NCBI GenBank assembly: GCA_000435635.1
Contig: FR882116.1
Coordinates: 1 to 7,856 of the forward strand
DNA from: Prevotella sp. CAG:1320
Lineage (GTDB): Bacteria; Bacteroidota; Bacteroidia; Bacteroidales; Bacteroidaceae
Direction of reading: 5' to 3'
Length of the DNA: 7,856 nucleotides
The notes under the pieces are model-generated. The model saw only the letters and a program-made list of their open reading frames with translations, was not told the DNA's origin and ran no database searches. Within the stretch, counting starts at the first letter, position 1. Every line of letters starts with the position of its first letter. Below, piece after piece: positions 1 to 6,857 of the stretch. The position numbers were made by a program, and so were the translations under genes.

Positions 1-79
1 CACAGCTGGCCTTATTCTAAATTCATCGAACTCACGTTAACTTATTTTGCCGACCAAAACAAGTTGTTTTCGTTGACAC

Positions 80-124
80 AAAAAACTCACGCGCGCGTAT
101 ATAATAAATGTACGCGCGCGTGAG
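80..124 (-). terminator. Rho-independent terminator of the tyrS-ending operon
   Basis: Positions 86-99 and 111-124 are a perfect 14-bp inverted repeat separated by an 11-nt AT-rich loop (100-110). Read on the minus strand, the hairpin is followed at once by six T residues (complement of A80-A85), the standard intrinsic terminator layout. It begins 43 nt after the tyrS stop codon. The plus-strand side has no U tract after the hairpin, so it should work mainly for minus-strand transcripts. The stem is unusually GC-rich and alternating: each arm contains ACGCGCGCGT (89-98 and 112-121), which is itself palindromic. Confidence 0.9.
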
Positions 125-167
125 GCTATAGTGATGGTGGATAAATCTATGCGTAAAGGGGCGGGAA

Positions 168-1472
168 CTAATCCTTCACGGTGATGAGGAAATAGTTCTT
201 CTTGCCTTTCTGCACCAACAGGTACTTGCCGTCTATTAAGTCCTCGGCCGTCACGGTGCGGTCGAAGGCTGTGAGTTTTTCCTTGTTGAGTGACACGCCG
301 CCGCCTTTCACCAGCTTGCGCATCTCGCTCTTGCTGGGGAAGATGTCCATGCCTTCTTGGCAGAATACGTCTATGGCGGGCTGACCCAGCTGGCTCTTGT
401 CCATCTCGTAGTGGGGAACGCCCTGGAATACATCCAGCAGCGTGGCCTCGTCCAGCTTTACCAAGCTGTCTTTGGTGGCTTTTCCGAAGAGAATGTTGGA
501 AGCCTCCTTGGCCATGTCAAGGTCTTCCTGGGAGTGAACCAACAGGGTTACCTCCTCTGCCAGGCGTTTTTGCAGCACGCGGCGGCCTGGATCTTGCTGA
601 TGTTCAGCCACCAGGCTGTCGATGGTAGGCTTGTCCAGCGAGGTGAATATCTTGATATACTTCTCCGCGTCATCGTCGCTCACGTTGAGCCAGAACTGAT
701 AGAAGGCGTAAGGAGTGGTGCGGTTGCGGTCCAGCCATACGTTGCCGCTCTCCGTCTTGCCGAATTTCTTGCCGTCGGCCTTGGTGATGAGCGGGCAGGT
801 GAGGCAGAAAGCCTCGTTCTCGTTGCCCAGCGTGCGGCGTATCAGTTCCGTTCCCGTGGTCATGTTGCCCCACTGGTCGTTGCCGCCCAACTGCAGTTTC
901 ACGCCCTGGTGTTCGTAGAGATAGAGGAAGTCGTAGCCTTGCAGAAGCTGGTAGGTGAACTCCGTGAAGGAAAGGCCGTCGCGCGCCTCGCCGTTGAGGC
1001 GTTTCTTCACGCTGTCTTTCGCCATCATGTAGTTGACGGTGATATGCTTTCCCACCACGCGGGCGAAGTCCAGGAAGGTGAATTCCTTCATCCAGTCATA
1101 GTTGTTGACCATCTCCGCCTTGTTGGGAGCGTCTGTGTCGAAGTCCAGGAACTTGGCCACCTGGGCCTTGATGGCCTCTTGGTTGTGGTAAAGTGTATCC
1201 GCGTCCAGCAGGTTTCGCTCTTGGCTCTTGCCCGAGGGGTCACCTATCATGCCCGTGGCTCCACCTACCAAGATGAAGGGCTTATGGCCGCAGCGTTGCA
1301 AGTGGCGCAGCATCATGATGCCACAAAGGTGGCCTATGTGGAGAGAGTCTGCCGTGGGGTCAGTGCCCAAATAGGCGGAGACCATCTCTTTTTCCAGCAA
1401 TTCTTCGGTGCCAGGCATGATTTGGGCCAGCATGCCGCGCCATTTCAGTTCTTCTACGAAATTCTTTGCCAT
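168..1472 (-). CDS. tyrS: Tyrosyl-tRNA synthetase
   Basis: A 434-residue class I aminoacyl-tRNA synthetase that activates tyrosine with ATP and loads it on tRNA-Tyr in the cytoplasm. The HIGH signature is at residues 45-48 and the KMSKS-type loop reads KFGKT at 236-240. The tyrosine-pocket segment YQLLQGYDF (174-182) and the GGNDQWGN motif (196-203) are both typical of bacterial TyrRS. The end of the protein, from about residue 366, looks like the usual S4-type RNA-binding domain. Length is normal for the family. The ATG at 1472-1470 follows an A-rich stretch with no Shine-Dalgarno motif, as is common in Bacteroidota; the stop is TAG. It is the last gene of the metK-led unit, 54 nt after yidD, and is followed by a strong terminator. 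I could not find a convincing separate promoter in that 54-nt gap. No key residue is missing. Confidence 0.97.
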   Translation of the reverse strand: MAKNFVEELKWRGMLAQIMPGTEELLEKEMVSAYLGTDPTADSLHIGHLCGIMMLRHLQRCGHKPFILVGGATGMIGDPSGKSQERNLLDADTLYHNQEAIKAQVAKFLDFDTDAPNKAEMVNNYDWMKEFTFLDFARVVGKHITVNYMMAKDSVKKRLNGEARDGLSFTEFTYQLLQGYDFLYLYEHQGVKLQLGGNDQWGNMTTGTELIRRTLGNENEAFCLTCPLITKADGKKFGKTESGNVWLDRNRTTPYAFYQFWLNVSDDDAEKYIKIFTSLDKPTIDSLVAEHQQDPGRRVLQKRLAEEVTLLVHSQEDLDMAKEASNILFGKATKDSLVKLDEATLLDVFQGVPHYEMDKSQLGQPAIDVFCQEGMDIFPSKSEMRKLVKGGGVSLNKEKLTAFDRTVTAEDLIDGKYLLVQKGKKNYFLITVKD

Positions 1473-1526
1473 CGTTATGTTTTTGTTTTTTGATGTTTTT
1501 TCTAGATATACATAAATTGGAATAAG

Positions 1527-1766
1527 TCAAGGAACGGGGTCATAGCCCGAGCCTCCCCAGGGATTGCAGCGCAACAACCGCCAAATGGCCAAGGCCAACC
1601 CCTTGACGGGACCATGCTTGATGAGCGCTTGCTTGGCATATTCGGAACAGGTAGGGGTGAATCTGCATGAGGGTGGGGTATAGGGGGAGACGCATCGCTG
1701 ATAGAAGCGGATGGGCAGCACAAGCGCCCAAACTAGAATCCTGGACAACCAGCGAAACATTCTCAT
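1527..1766 (-). CDS. yidD: Membrane protein insertion efficiency factor YidD
   Basis: A 79-residue protein of the YidD family, small inner-membrane-associated proteins that help YidC-dependent insertion of membrane proteins. The family core runs from about residue 18 to the end: [11 protein letters not shown], then [11 protein letters not shown] (34-44), then a [15 protein letters not shown] stretch (56-70) and GGSGYDPVP at the C terminus. The three conserved cysteines are at 34, 40 and 67. The reading frame stays open upstream to 1898, but that extension is antisense-like sequence inside rnpA. I chose the ATG at 1766-1764 because it overlaps the rnpA stop in an ATGA arrangement and gives the normal family length; a second ATG at 1760 would remove only two residues. 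The rnpA-yidD pairing is widespread in bacteria, usually with yidC and rpmH nearby, which are not seen here. Confidence 0.95.
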   Translation of the reverse strand: MRMFRWLSRILVWALVLPIRFYQRCVSPYTPPSCRFTPTCSEYAKQALIKHGPVKGLALAIWRLLRCNPWGGSGYDPVP

Positions 1767-2164
1767 ATGCGTTCGCTCAATTTCTGTAACAGCCGTGTCG
1801 CTTTTTCTTCCACGTAAGCGGAGGACAAAGGCTTGTCTCCCTGCCAGATGAAGGCCACGAGCAATGTCTTGTCTTCCTTTTCCCGCATCGCTTCCCACAA
1901 CAACTGCTTGTGCTTGCGATACGCCTCTCTCACTTGTCGCTTTGCCCGGTTGCGGTCTATGGCATGCTTGAAGTGGCGTTTGGATACGCTGACCATCATC
2001 TTGGCTGGGACTTCTCTTGGCTGCCTAGGTATCAGTAGCCACACCGCACGCAGAGGGAAAACGGTCATGGAATGAGCTTCGCTGCCAGAGAAAAGCCTGG
2101 AGGTGAGCCTTACGCCATGCAGGCGTTCTTCCTTGGATAGGGTGAACTTAGCGTCGGCATCCAT
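1763..2164 (-). CDS. rnpA: Ribonuclease P protein component
   Basis: A 133-residue basic protein, the protein subunit of RNase P, which binds the catalytic RNA (rnpB, not in this window) and helps it remove 5' leaders from precursor tRNAs. The N terminus FTLSKEERL (7-15) is the usual RnpA opening. The family signature is clear: [19 protein letters not shown] (58-76), including the RNR at 71-73, followed by QVREAYR. Length is normal. The ATG at 2164-2162 lies 13 nt after the hemD stop, with no obvious Shine-Dalgarno motif. The TGA at 1765-1763 overlaps the yidD start by four bases, which suggests translational coupling. Confidence 0.95.
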   Translation of the reverse strand: MDADAKFTLSKEERLHGVRLTSRLFSGSEAHSMTVFPLRAVWLLIPRQPREVPAKMMVSVSKRHFKHAIDRNRAKRQVREAYRKHKQLLWEAMREKEDKTLLVAFIWQGDKPLSSAYVEEKATRLLQKLSERI

Positions 2165-2177
2165 GATGGGAAGGGGA

Positions 2178-2927
2178 TTATTCGTTTTGCTTGCGCAGAT
2201 AGTCCCTTAGCGCGCTCGTCATGGAAGGGAATTTCTCGGAGGGAGCCTCCAAGTCCAGCCGCAGTCCTTCTTCTGCTATGGTCTTCGCGGTAGCTGGGCC
2301 AAAGGCCGCGATGCTGATGTCTCCCTGCTGGAAGTTGGGCAGGTTTTTGCGCAAGGCCTTTACGCCCGTGGGGCTGAAGAATACGAGCATGTCGTAGTTG
2401 AAGTTCTCGGCCTCCTCGGGAGTGAAGTCATTGCTTACCGTGCGGTACATCACGCATTCACGATGGATAAGCTTTTTCTCGTCCAGCTTGCTGGCGATTT
2501 CGTCGTTGTGTACGCTGCTCAGCGGCACCAGGTATTTCTCGGTCTTGTGTTTTACCATCTGGGGCAGCAGGCCGTCTATTTTTCCCGTGGTGCCAAAGAA
2601 CACCTTGCGCTTGCGGTATTGCACATATTTCTGGATGTAGAGAGCCACGCTCTCGATGACGCAGAAATATTTCATCTCTTGCGGGATTGTTACGCGCAAC
2701 TCCTTGGCCAGGTTGAAGTAATTGTCTACGGCATGGCGCGAGGTGAATACCACGGCCGTATAGTCCAGCAGGTTGAGTTTTTGCTGTCGGAACTCCTTAT
2801 TGGAAAGACCTTCTACCTTAAAGAAAGGGCGGAACACGCATTCCACTCCAAACTCTCGTTCCAAGTCGAAGTAGGGTGACTTCTCACTTGTGGGCTTTGG
2901 CTGAGACACCAAAATCTTCTTTATCAT
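2178..2927 (-). CDS. hemD: Uroporphyrinogen-III synthase
   Basis: A 249-residue protein of the HemD family, which closes hydroxymethylbilane with inversion of ring D to give uroporphyrinogen III, the precursor of haem, sirohaem and cobalamin. The family is divergent, but its landmarks are visible: AVVFTSRHAVDNYF (58-71), DMLVFFSPTGVKAL (179-192) and FGPATAKTIAEEGL (209-222), the two-lobed pattern with the sugar-nucleotide-like loop in the second half. The opening IKKILVSQPKP resembles the Bacteroidota version. I take the ATG at 2927-2925 as the start. The frame also contains a TTG at 2936-2934 that overlaps the stop of the upstream gene (TTGA) and would add three residues. No other haem-pathway gene is in the window, so hemD here is separated from its pathway partners. 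It sits 5 nt after the DUF4271 gene and 13 nt before rnpA. Confidence 0.92.
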   Translation of the reverse strand: MIKKILVSQPKPTSEKSPYFDLEREFGVECVFRPFFKVEGLSNKEFRQQKLNLLDYTAVVFTSRHAVDNYFNLAKELRVTIPQEMKYFCVIESVALYIQKYVQYRKRKVFFGTTGKIDGLLPQMVKHKTEKYLVPLSSVHNDEIASKLDEKKLIHRECVMYRTVSNDFTPEEAENFNYDMLVFFSPTGVKALRKNLPNFQQGDISIAAFGPATAKTIAEEGLRLDLEAPSEKFPSMTSALRDYLRKQNE

Positions 2928-2932
2928 CGTAG

Positions 2933-3958
2933 TCAAAAGTTTATTCTCAAATATTGGCTCACCATGCTGAGGCTTCCAGCGAGCGCAAGCAAGGGTATCA
3001 CTTCAAGGGCGCAAAAGTACAAAAAAATCTGCAGAAAAACCCCCGTTTTCTTGAAAAAGATGGTTTTGCACTTATAAATTGACAAGATCTTGATGAAAAT
3101 AAGGATAAAAGCCACACAAACACCTGCTATACGCATGGGTAACGAGAAGTAGGCCACGAGCATGATGACAGGAAAAAGCAACGCGCCTTCCAGTGCCACC
3201 AGGAACAAATATGACTTCAGCCACTGTTCGTTGTCCCTGCGATCAAAAAACACGCTGTTCACTATGGCGAAAAGAGAGAATTTCAACAAGAAGTAGGCCA
3301 TCACTATGGCCACGCAGATGCCCATCACCCAATATTCGGGCAAGACATAGGTGGCGGGGCCGCTACCTTGGGAGTAGAGAAAGTAACCTATACCTAACAT
3401 CAGGCAGGTAACCACTACGAAAAACAGCTGGTAGCGGAATTCCTCAGAGGTCTCGTTGAGGGTCAATTTCTCTGAGCTGCCCGTAGGGAAGAAACGCTTT
3501 ACTTGCTGCGCAATCAGCTGGCGGGAACGTGAGATGGCCAGCGATGCCAATATGAAACATAGTATCAATACGCTGGATACCCAGCTGTCTCCCGCTACGG
3601 TATAGGGAACAGGGTCACCGGAAACACCTTGCGACCTGCCCGCCACTTCTGGATGGAACATGGAGTCTGTGGAGAAAAAAGACTCGGTGTAGTATAGATG
3701 GGGAATGCTGAAATCTTCCAGGGTCTTCCCCTTGGAGTGCCCAGGCAAGTGCAAGGTGTCCGGGCATTTGCTCCAATGGGTGATAGGCTCAGGGGTGATG
3801 TTCGCCCTTACCGCCGAATCTTGTTGGGCAGGCGTAGCGTCCGCTGGCAACTGCTCGATGATGTCACCCGCGGTAAGCGGTCTGCTGTTTTTTGCCTTGA
3901 CCGCGGGGGCGGCGGGAATGGGTGACACTTGCGTCACCGTGTCAATGAGCGAAGTCAT
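2933..3958 (-). CDS. DUF4271 family integral membrane protein, function unknown
   Basis: A 341-residue protein with a soluble N-terminal part (1 to about 125) rich in Pro, Ala, Thr and Ser, then about six hydrophobic helices near 127-143, 177-195, 209-233, 249-270, 276-293 and 307-335. Charged, mostly basic stretches follow helices 1, 3 and 5 (SRSRQLIAQQVKRFF, FFDRRDNEQW, YKCKTIFFKK). By the positive-inside rule the N-terminal domain and the C terminus would be periplasmic. The segment CPDTLHLPGH (65-74), and the position between metK and hemD, match what I remember of DUF4271 proteins in Bacteroidales; I could not run a profile search. The function of that family is not known to me. The ATG directly abuts the metK stop (TAAATG), so the two genes are almost certainly cotranscribed and may be translationally coupled. 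Confidence 0.85.
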   Translation of the reverse strand: MTSLIDTVTQVSPIPAAPAVKAKNSRPLTAGDIIEQLPADATPAQQDSAVRANITPEPITHWSKCPDTLHLPGHSKGKTLEDFSIPHLYYTESFFSTDSMFHPEVAGRSQGVSGDPVPYTVAGDSWVSSVLILCFILASLAISRSRQLIAQQVKRFFPTGSSEKLTLNETSEEFRYQLFFVVVTCLMLGIGYFLYSQGSGPATYVLPEYWVMGICVAIVMAYFLLKFSLFAIVNSVFFDRRDNEQWLKSYLFLVALEGALLFPVIMLVAYFSLPMRIAGVCVAFILIFIKILSIYKCKTIFFKKTGVFLQIFLYFCALEVIPLLALAGSLSMVSQYLRINF

Positions 3959-5236
3959 TTATGCCAGTCCGAAAGCCTGCTTAAAGGTGTCTACCAAGTC
4001 TAGCTTTTCCCAGGTGAACAATTCCACTTCCATGGTCTTGTTCTCGTTGTAATGGCTGGTGAAGGCTTTCTTCACTATCCTGTTTTCCCTGCCCATGTGC
4101 CCATAGGCGGCTGTCTCCAAGAAGATGGGTTGACGTAATTTAAGCCTACGCTCTATTGACTTTGGCTTCAGGTCATACAGCTCTTGTATGCGCTGGGCAA
4201 TCTCGCCATCGGTCATGTTTACGTGGCTGCGTCCATAGGTGTTGACATAGACGCTTACGGGTTCGGCCTTGCCGATGGCGTAGCTCACTTGCACGAGCAT
4301 TTCGTCCGCTACGCCAGCGGCTACCATGTTCTTGGCGATATGTCTTGCGGCGTAAGCGGCAGAACGGTCTACCTTGCTGGAGTCTTTTCCCGAGAAAGCT
4401 CCTCCGCCATGGGCTCCCCTTCCGCCATAGGTGTCTACGATAATCTTTCTGCCCGTGAGGCCCGTGTCTCCGTGCGGTCCGCCTATCACGAATTTACCCG
4501 TGGGATTTACCAGGTAATGCTCTTTGCCGTCGAATAACGCCAATACTTTTTCGCTCAATTGCGCTTTCACCCTGGGCATGAGGATGTTTTCCACGTCTTG
4601 TCTTATCTGGTTGAGCATGGCCTCGTCATCGTCGGAACCGTCTTCTTTCTTGATGAAATCGTCGTGTTGGGTGGAAACCACGATGGTGTGTATGCGGCGG
4701 GGTATGTCATCGTCGCCATATTCCACGGTCACTTGGCTCTTGGCGTCCGGGCGCAAGTAAGTCATTTGCTTGCCTTCCTTGCGTATGGCGGCCAGTTCCC
4801 GCATGATGAGGTGAGCCAAGTCTAGCGATACGGGCATGTAGTTGCTGGTTTCGTTGATGGCGTAGCCAAACATCATGCCTTGGTCTCCCGCTCCCTGTTC
4901 CTCGTCAGTTTCCCTGTCCACGCCGCGGCTTATGTCGTCGCTCTGTTCGTGGATGGCGGTCAGGATGCCACAAGACTTACTGTCAAATTGGTATTCTGCC
5001 TTGGTGTAACCGATGCGTTCTATGGTTTTGCGGGCTACGGTCTGCAGGTCTATATAGACTTGGGAGCGCACCTCTCCCATTATGATTACTTGGCCAGTGG
5101 TGCAAAAGGTCTCTATGGCGCAACGGGCTTGTGGGTCGTAGGCCAGGAACTGGTCTAGCAGGGCGTCAGAGATTTGGTCACAAACTTTATCGGGATGTCC
5201 TTCCGACACGGATTCTGAAGAAAACAAATAGGGCAT
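3959..5236 (-). CDS. metK: S-adenosylmethionine synthetase (methionine adenosyltransferase)
   Basis: A 425-residue cytoplasmic enzyme that makes S-adenosylmethionine from methionine and ATP. The opening PYLFSSESVSEGHPDK places the catalytic HPDK at residues 14-17, the same position as in the E. coli enzyme. GAGDQGMMFGYA starts at 115, GGPHGDTGLTGRK spans 252-264, and GGGAFSGKD spans 277-285, all nucleotide or phosphate-binding signatures of the family. The length is somewhat over the roughly 385-395 residues of the E. coli type; the difference lies in inserts such as the acidic KKEDGSDDDE stretch near 196-205. The frame extends to an ATG at 5263, nine codons earlier. I prefer the ATG at 5236 because the probable promoter -7 box lies between the two and because it matches the family start. 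It heads the six-gene unit and lies 54 nt after xerD on the same strand. Confidence 0.97.
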   Translation of the reverse strand: MPYLFSSESVSEGHPDKVCDQISDALLDQFLAYDPQARCAIETFCTTGQVIIMGEVRSQVYIDLQTVARKTIERIGYTKAEYQFDSKSCGILTAIHEQSDDISRGVDRETDEEQGAGDQGMMFGYAINETSNYMPVSLDLAHLIMRELAAIRKEGKQMTYLRPDAKSQVTVEYGDDDIPRRIHTIVVSTQHDDFIKKEDGSDDDEAMLNQIRQDVENILMPRVKAQLSEKVLALFDGKEHYLVNPTGKFVIGGPHGDTGLTGRKIIVDTYGGRGAHGGGAFSGKDSSKVDRSAAYAARHIAKNMVAAGVADEMLVQVSYAIGKAEPVSVYVNTYGRSHVNMTDGEIAQRIQELYDLKPKSIERRLKLRQPIFLETAAYGHMGRENRIVKKAFTSHYNENKTMEVELFTWEKLDLVDTFKQAFGLA

Positions 5237-5250
5237 ATCTTTTTTGCGCG

Positions 5251-5282
5251 CAAAGTTAGGCATTTATTTCCATATCACCAAT
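5251..5282 (-). promoter_or_regulatory. Bacteroidota-type promoter for the metK operon
   Basis: On the minus strand TAACTTTG (5258-5251) is an exact match to the -7 consensus TAnnTTTG. ATTG (5282-5279) lies 20 nt upstream, three of four matches to the -33 box TTTG. Transcription would start near 5246-5244, leaving a leader of about ten bases before the ATG at 5236. That leader is too short for a SAM riboswitch. The -7 box overlaps a 12-bp perfect palindrome, TTTGCGCGCAAA (5243-5254), which also covers the expected start point. No terminator is visible between xerD and this site, so readthrough from xerD is also possible. Confidence 0.75.
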
Positions 5283-5290
5283 AATTCCCG

Positions 5291-6211
5291 TTAATTTCGT
5301 GAGTTATCTTCTTCCCTTTTGCCAGTATCCTTGTCATGTTGGTTGCGAGGGTGATGCTCCAAGATCTCCCGTCTCAGGTCAGAGGTTTCCATGTGTGTGT
5401 ATATCTCGGTAGTGCCTATGTCTTCATGGCCGAGCATATCCTGAATGGCCCGCAGGTCGGCTCCACCCTTCAGCAAGGCGGTGGCGAAGGAGTGGCGCAG
5501 CGTGTGGGGGGAGATGACTTTCTGTATGCCCGCCTCTCGCGCTTGCTTCTTGATCATGATGAGTATCATTACCCGGGTGAGGTGAGTGCCGCGGCGGTTC
5601 AGAAACACGTAGTCTTCCTCTCCGGGCTTCACTTGCATCAGGTTGCGATCCATAAACCAATAGCGCAATTCCTTGATGGCACGCTCGGAGATAGGCACCA
5701 GCCGCTCCTTGTTTCCCTTGCCTATCACTCTCACGAAGCGCTCTTCCAGGAAGAGGTCGCTTGACCGCAGGTTGACCAATTCCGAAACGCGCAGTCCGCA
5801 AGAGAAGAGCACTTCGATGATGGCTTTGTTGCGTTGCCCCTCCCATTTGCTCAGGTCGATGCTGTTTTCGAGCATGTCCACCTCCTCCAATGAGAGGTAT
5901 TCGGGCAAGTGCTGGCCTATCTGGGGGGAGGGAAGCAACTCCGTGGGGTCGTCTTTAATATATCCGTCCAGTTGCAGGAAGCGGTAGAAGGAGCGCACGC
6001 CGCTCAGTATCCTGGCCTGTGAACGGGCGGAGACGCTGTCGTGCAGGCTGGCGGCGAATCGCTCCAGGTCTTCCAGCCGCATGTCCACCAACCTGATTTC
6101 TTGCTGGTGGCAATAAGTGGTCAGGTAGCTCAAGTCGTGTTGGTAGGCCAAGAGCGTGTTCTTCGAGGCGTTGCGCTCCAGTTTCATGTAGCGGACGTAT
6201 CGTTCCAGCAT
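5291..6211 (-). CDS. xerD: Tyrosine recombinase XerD
   Basis: A 306-residue site-specific recombinase that, with a XerC-type partner or alone, resolves chromosome dimers at dif. The N-terminal SAM-like core-binding domain covers about residues 1-85 and the catalytic domain about 105-290. All six catalytic residues can be placed: Arg141 in SCGLRVSEL, Lys165 in GKGNKER, His236 and Arg239 in HTLRHSFAT, His262 in LGHEDIGTTEIYTH, and the nucleophile Tyr271. A charged tail of about 16 residues follows HHPRN (286-290). The frame is open to 6859, but that part is antisense to aroQ. I chose the ATG at 6211, preceded by a GGGAGGAAA stretch and aligned with the usual family start. An ATG at 6265 (324 residues) is also downstream of the promoter and remains possible. 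No integrase partner genes, excisionase or attachment repeats flank it, so it is the housekeeping enzyme rather than an integrase of a mobile element. Confidence 0.93.
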   Translation of the reverse strand: MLERYVRYMKLERNASKNTLLAYQHDLSYLTTYCHQQEIRLVDMRLEDLERFAASLHDSVSARSQARILSGVRSFYRFLQLDGYIKDDPTELLPSPQIGQHLPEYLSLEEVDMLENSIDLSKWEGQRNKAIIEVLFSCGLRVSELVNLRSSDLFLEERFVRVIGKGNKERLVPISERAIKELRYWFMDRNLMQVKPGEEDYVFLNRRGTHLTRVMILIMIKKQAREAGIQKVISPHTLRHSFATALLKGGADLRAIQDMLGHEDIGTTEIYTHMETSDLRREILEHHPRNQHDKDTGKREEDNSRN

Positions 6212-6322
6212 TTCCGTTTCCTCCCCTCGCGGCGGATTTTCTATGTGCTTCGTCTCTTGTGGCATGGTTCTGCGTGTGTTGGCCGAGAAGGGCATTTGTC
6301 CCTGGACGTATGCCCTTGGGCG

Positions 6323-6353
6323 CGAAGGTACGAATTCCTTCCGACGTGGCAAA
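6323..6353 (-). promoter_or_regulatory. Bacteroidota-type promoter for xerD
   Basis: On the minus strand TTTG (6353-6350) is a perfect -33 box, followed after 19 nt by TACCTTCG (6330-6323), seven of eight matches to TAnnTTTG. Transcription would begin near 6319-6316, about 50 nt before the ATG at 6265 and about 105 nt before the ATG at 6211. It lies back to back with the aroQ promoter without overlapping it. Confidence 0.65.
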
Positions 6354-6373
6354 GACATTTCCCGGGCTTTTCG

Positions 6374-6404
6374 CTTGCCGTTCCGAAAAATATGCTTAAC
6401 TTCG
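6374..6404 (+). promoter_or_regulatory. Bacteroidota-type promoter for aroQ and the O-methyltransferase gene
   Basis: TAACTTCG (6397-6404) matches the -7 box TAnnTTTG at seven of eight positions, and CTTG (6374-6377) lies 19 nt upstream, three of four matches to the -33 box. Transcription would start near 6408-6411. This helps decide the aroQ start: the in-frame ATG at 6406 would lie at or before the transcript start, whereas the ATG at 6434 has a leader of about 24 nt. Confidence 0.65.
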
Positions 6405-6433
6405 CGATGACATACCAACAACCAAACCGAGCG

Positions 6434-6856
6434 ATGAAGATACAAATCATCAATGGTCCCAACTTGAATCTGTTGGGCGTAAGGGAGCCGGGCATCTATG
6501 GCAGCGATTCTTTTGAGAGTTATCTGCCTAAGTTGCGCGAGAAGTATCCCCACGTGGAGATAGCGTATTTCCAAAGTAACTGCGAGGGAGCCTTGATAGA
6601 CAAGATGCAGGAAGTGGGCTTCTCCTTCGACGGCATCGTGCTCAACGCCGGCGCTTATACCCACACCAGCGTGGCTTTGCACGACTGCATCCGCAGCCTG
6701 CGCTGCCCCGTGGTGGAAGTGCATATCTCCAATGTCCATCAAAGGGAGGAGTTCCGTCACCATTCTTTCATATCCGCGGCCTGCAAGGGAGTGATCTGTG
6801 GCTTCGGCCTGGCTTCCTACGACCTGGCCATCGCGGGTATCCTGGCAGGGAAATGA
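6434..6856 (+). CDS. aroQ: Type II 3-dehydroquinate dehydratase
   Basis: A 140-residue protein of the type II dehydroquinase family, which dehydrates 3-dehydroquinate to 3-dehydroshikimate in the shikimate pathway; the family forms dodecamers in the cytoplasm. The opening IQIINGPNLNLLGVREPGIYG carries Asn10, Arg17 and the catalytic Tyr22. NAGAYTHTSVALHD (71-84) supplies Asn71 and His77. EVHISNVHQREEFRHHS (95-111) supplies Glu95, His97, Arg104 and Arg108, matching the known active-site set. Length is normal. The frame continues far upstream (from 6041), but that part is antisense to xerD; the ATG at 6434 is fixed by the family start and by the promoter. It is the first gene of a plus-strand pair, its TGA lying 1 nt before the next ATG. 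Confidence 0.97.
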   Translation: MKIQIINGPNLNLLGVREPGIYGSDSFESYLPKLREKYPHVEIAYFQSNCEGALIDKMQEVGFSFDGIVLNAGAYTHTSVALHDCIRSLRCPVVEVHISNVHQREEFRHHSFISAACKGVICGFGLASYDLAIAGILAGK

Positions 6857-6857
6857 C

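Noticed and set aside
52..76. Imperfect dyad with AAAACAA and TTGTTTT arms around position 63.
   Set aside because: Only seven A/T-rich base pairs with a one-base centre, so it cannot form a stable hairpin, and no gene is close enough to be controlled.
73..105. TTGACA (73-78) and TATAAT (100-105) on the plus strand, resembling a sigma-70 promoter.
   Set aside because: The spacer is 21 bp rather than about 17, TATAAT lies in the terminator loop, the primary sigma factor of this phylum uses a different consensus, and no plus-strand gene follows.
1..123. Plus-strand frame 1 is open from the window edge to a TGA at 121-123, possibly the end of a gene to the left.
   Set aside because: The 40 residues resemble nothing I know, and the frame runs through the whole terminator hairpin. 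Forty open codons can occur by chance. Sequence to the left is needed.
357..1493. A 378-codon plus-strand open frame opposite tyrS.
   Set aside because: It is fully antisense to a clear tyrS with all catalytic motifs. Long antisense frames arise from codon bias, and the translation shows no recognisable domain.
5237..5290. A SAM riboswitch in the metK leader.
   Set aside because: The gap is only 54 nt, includes the promoter, and leaves about ten leader bases, too few for any known SAM riboswitch class.
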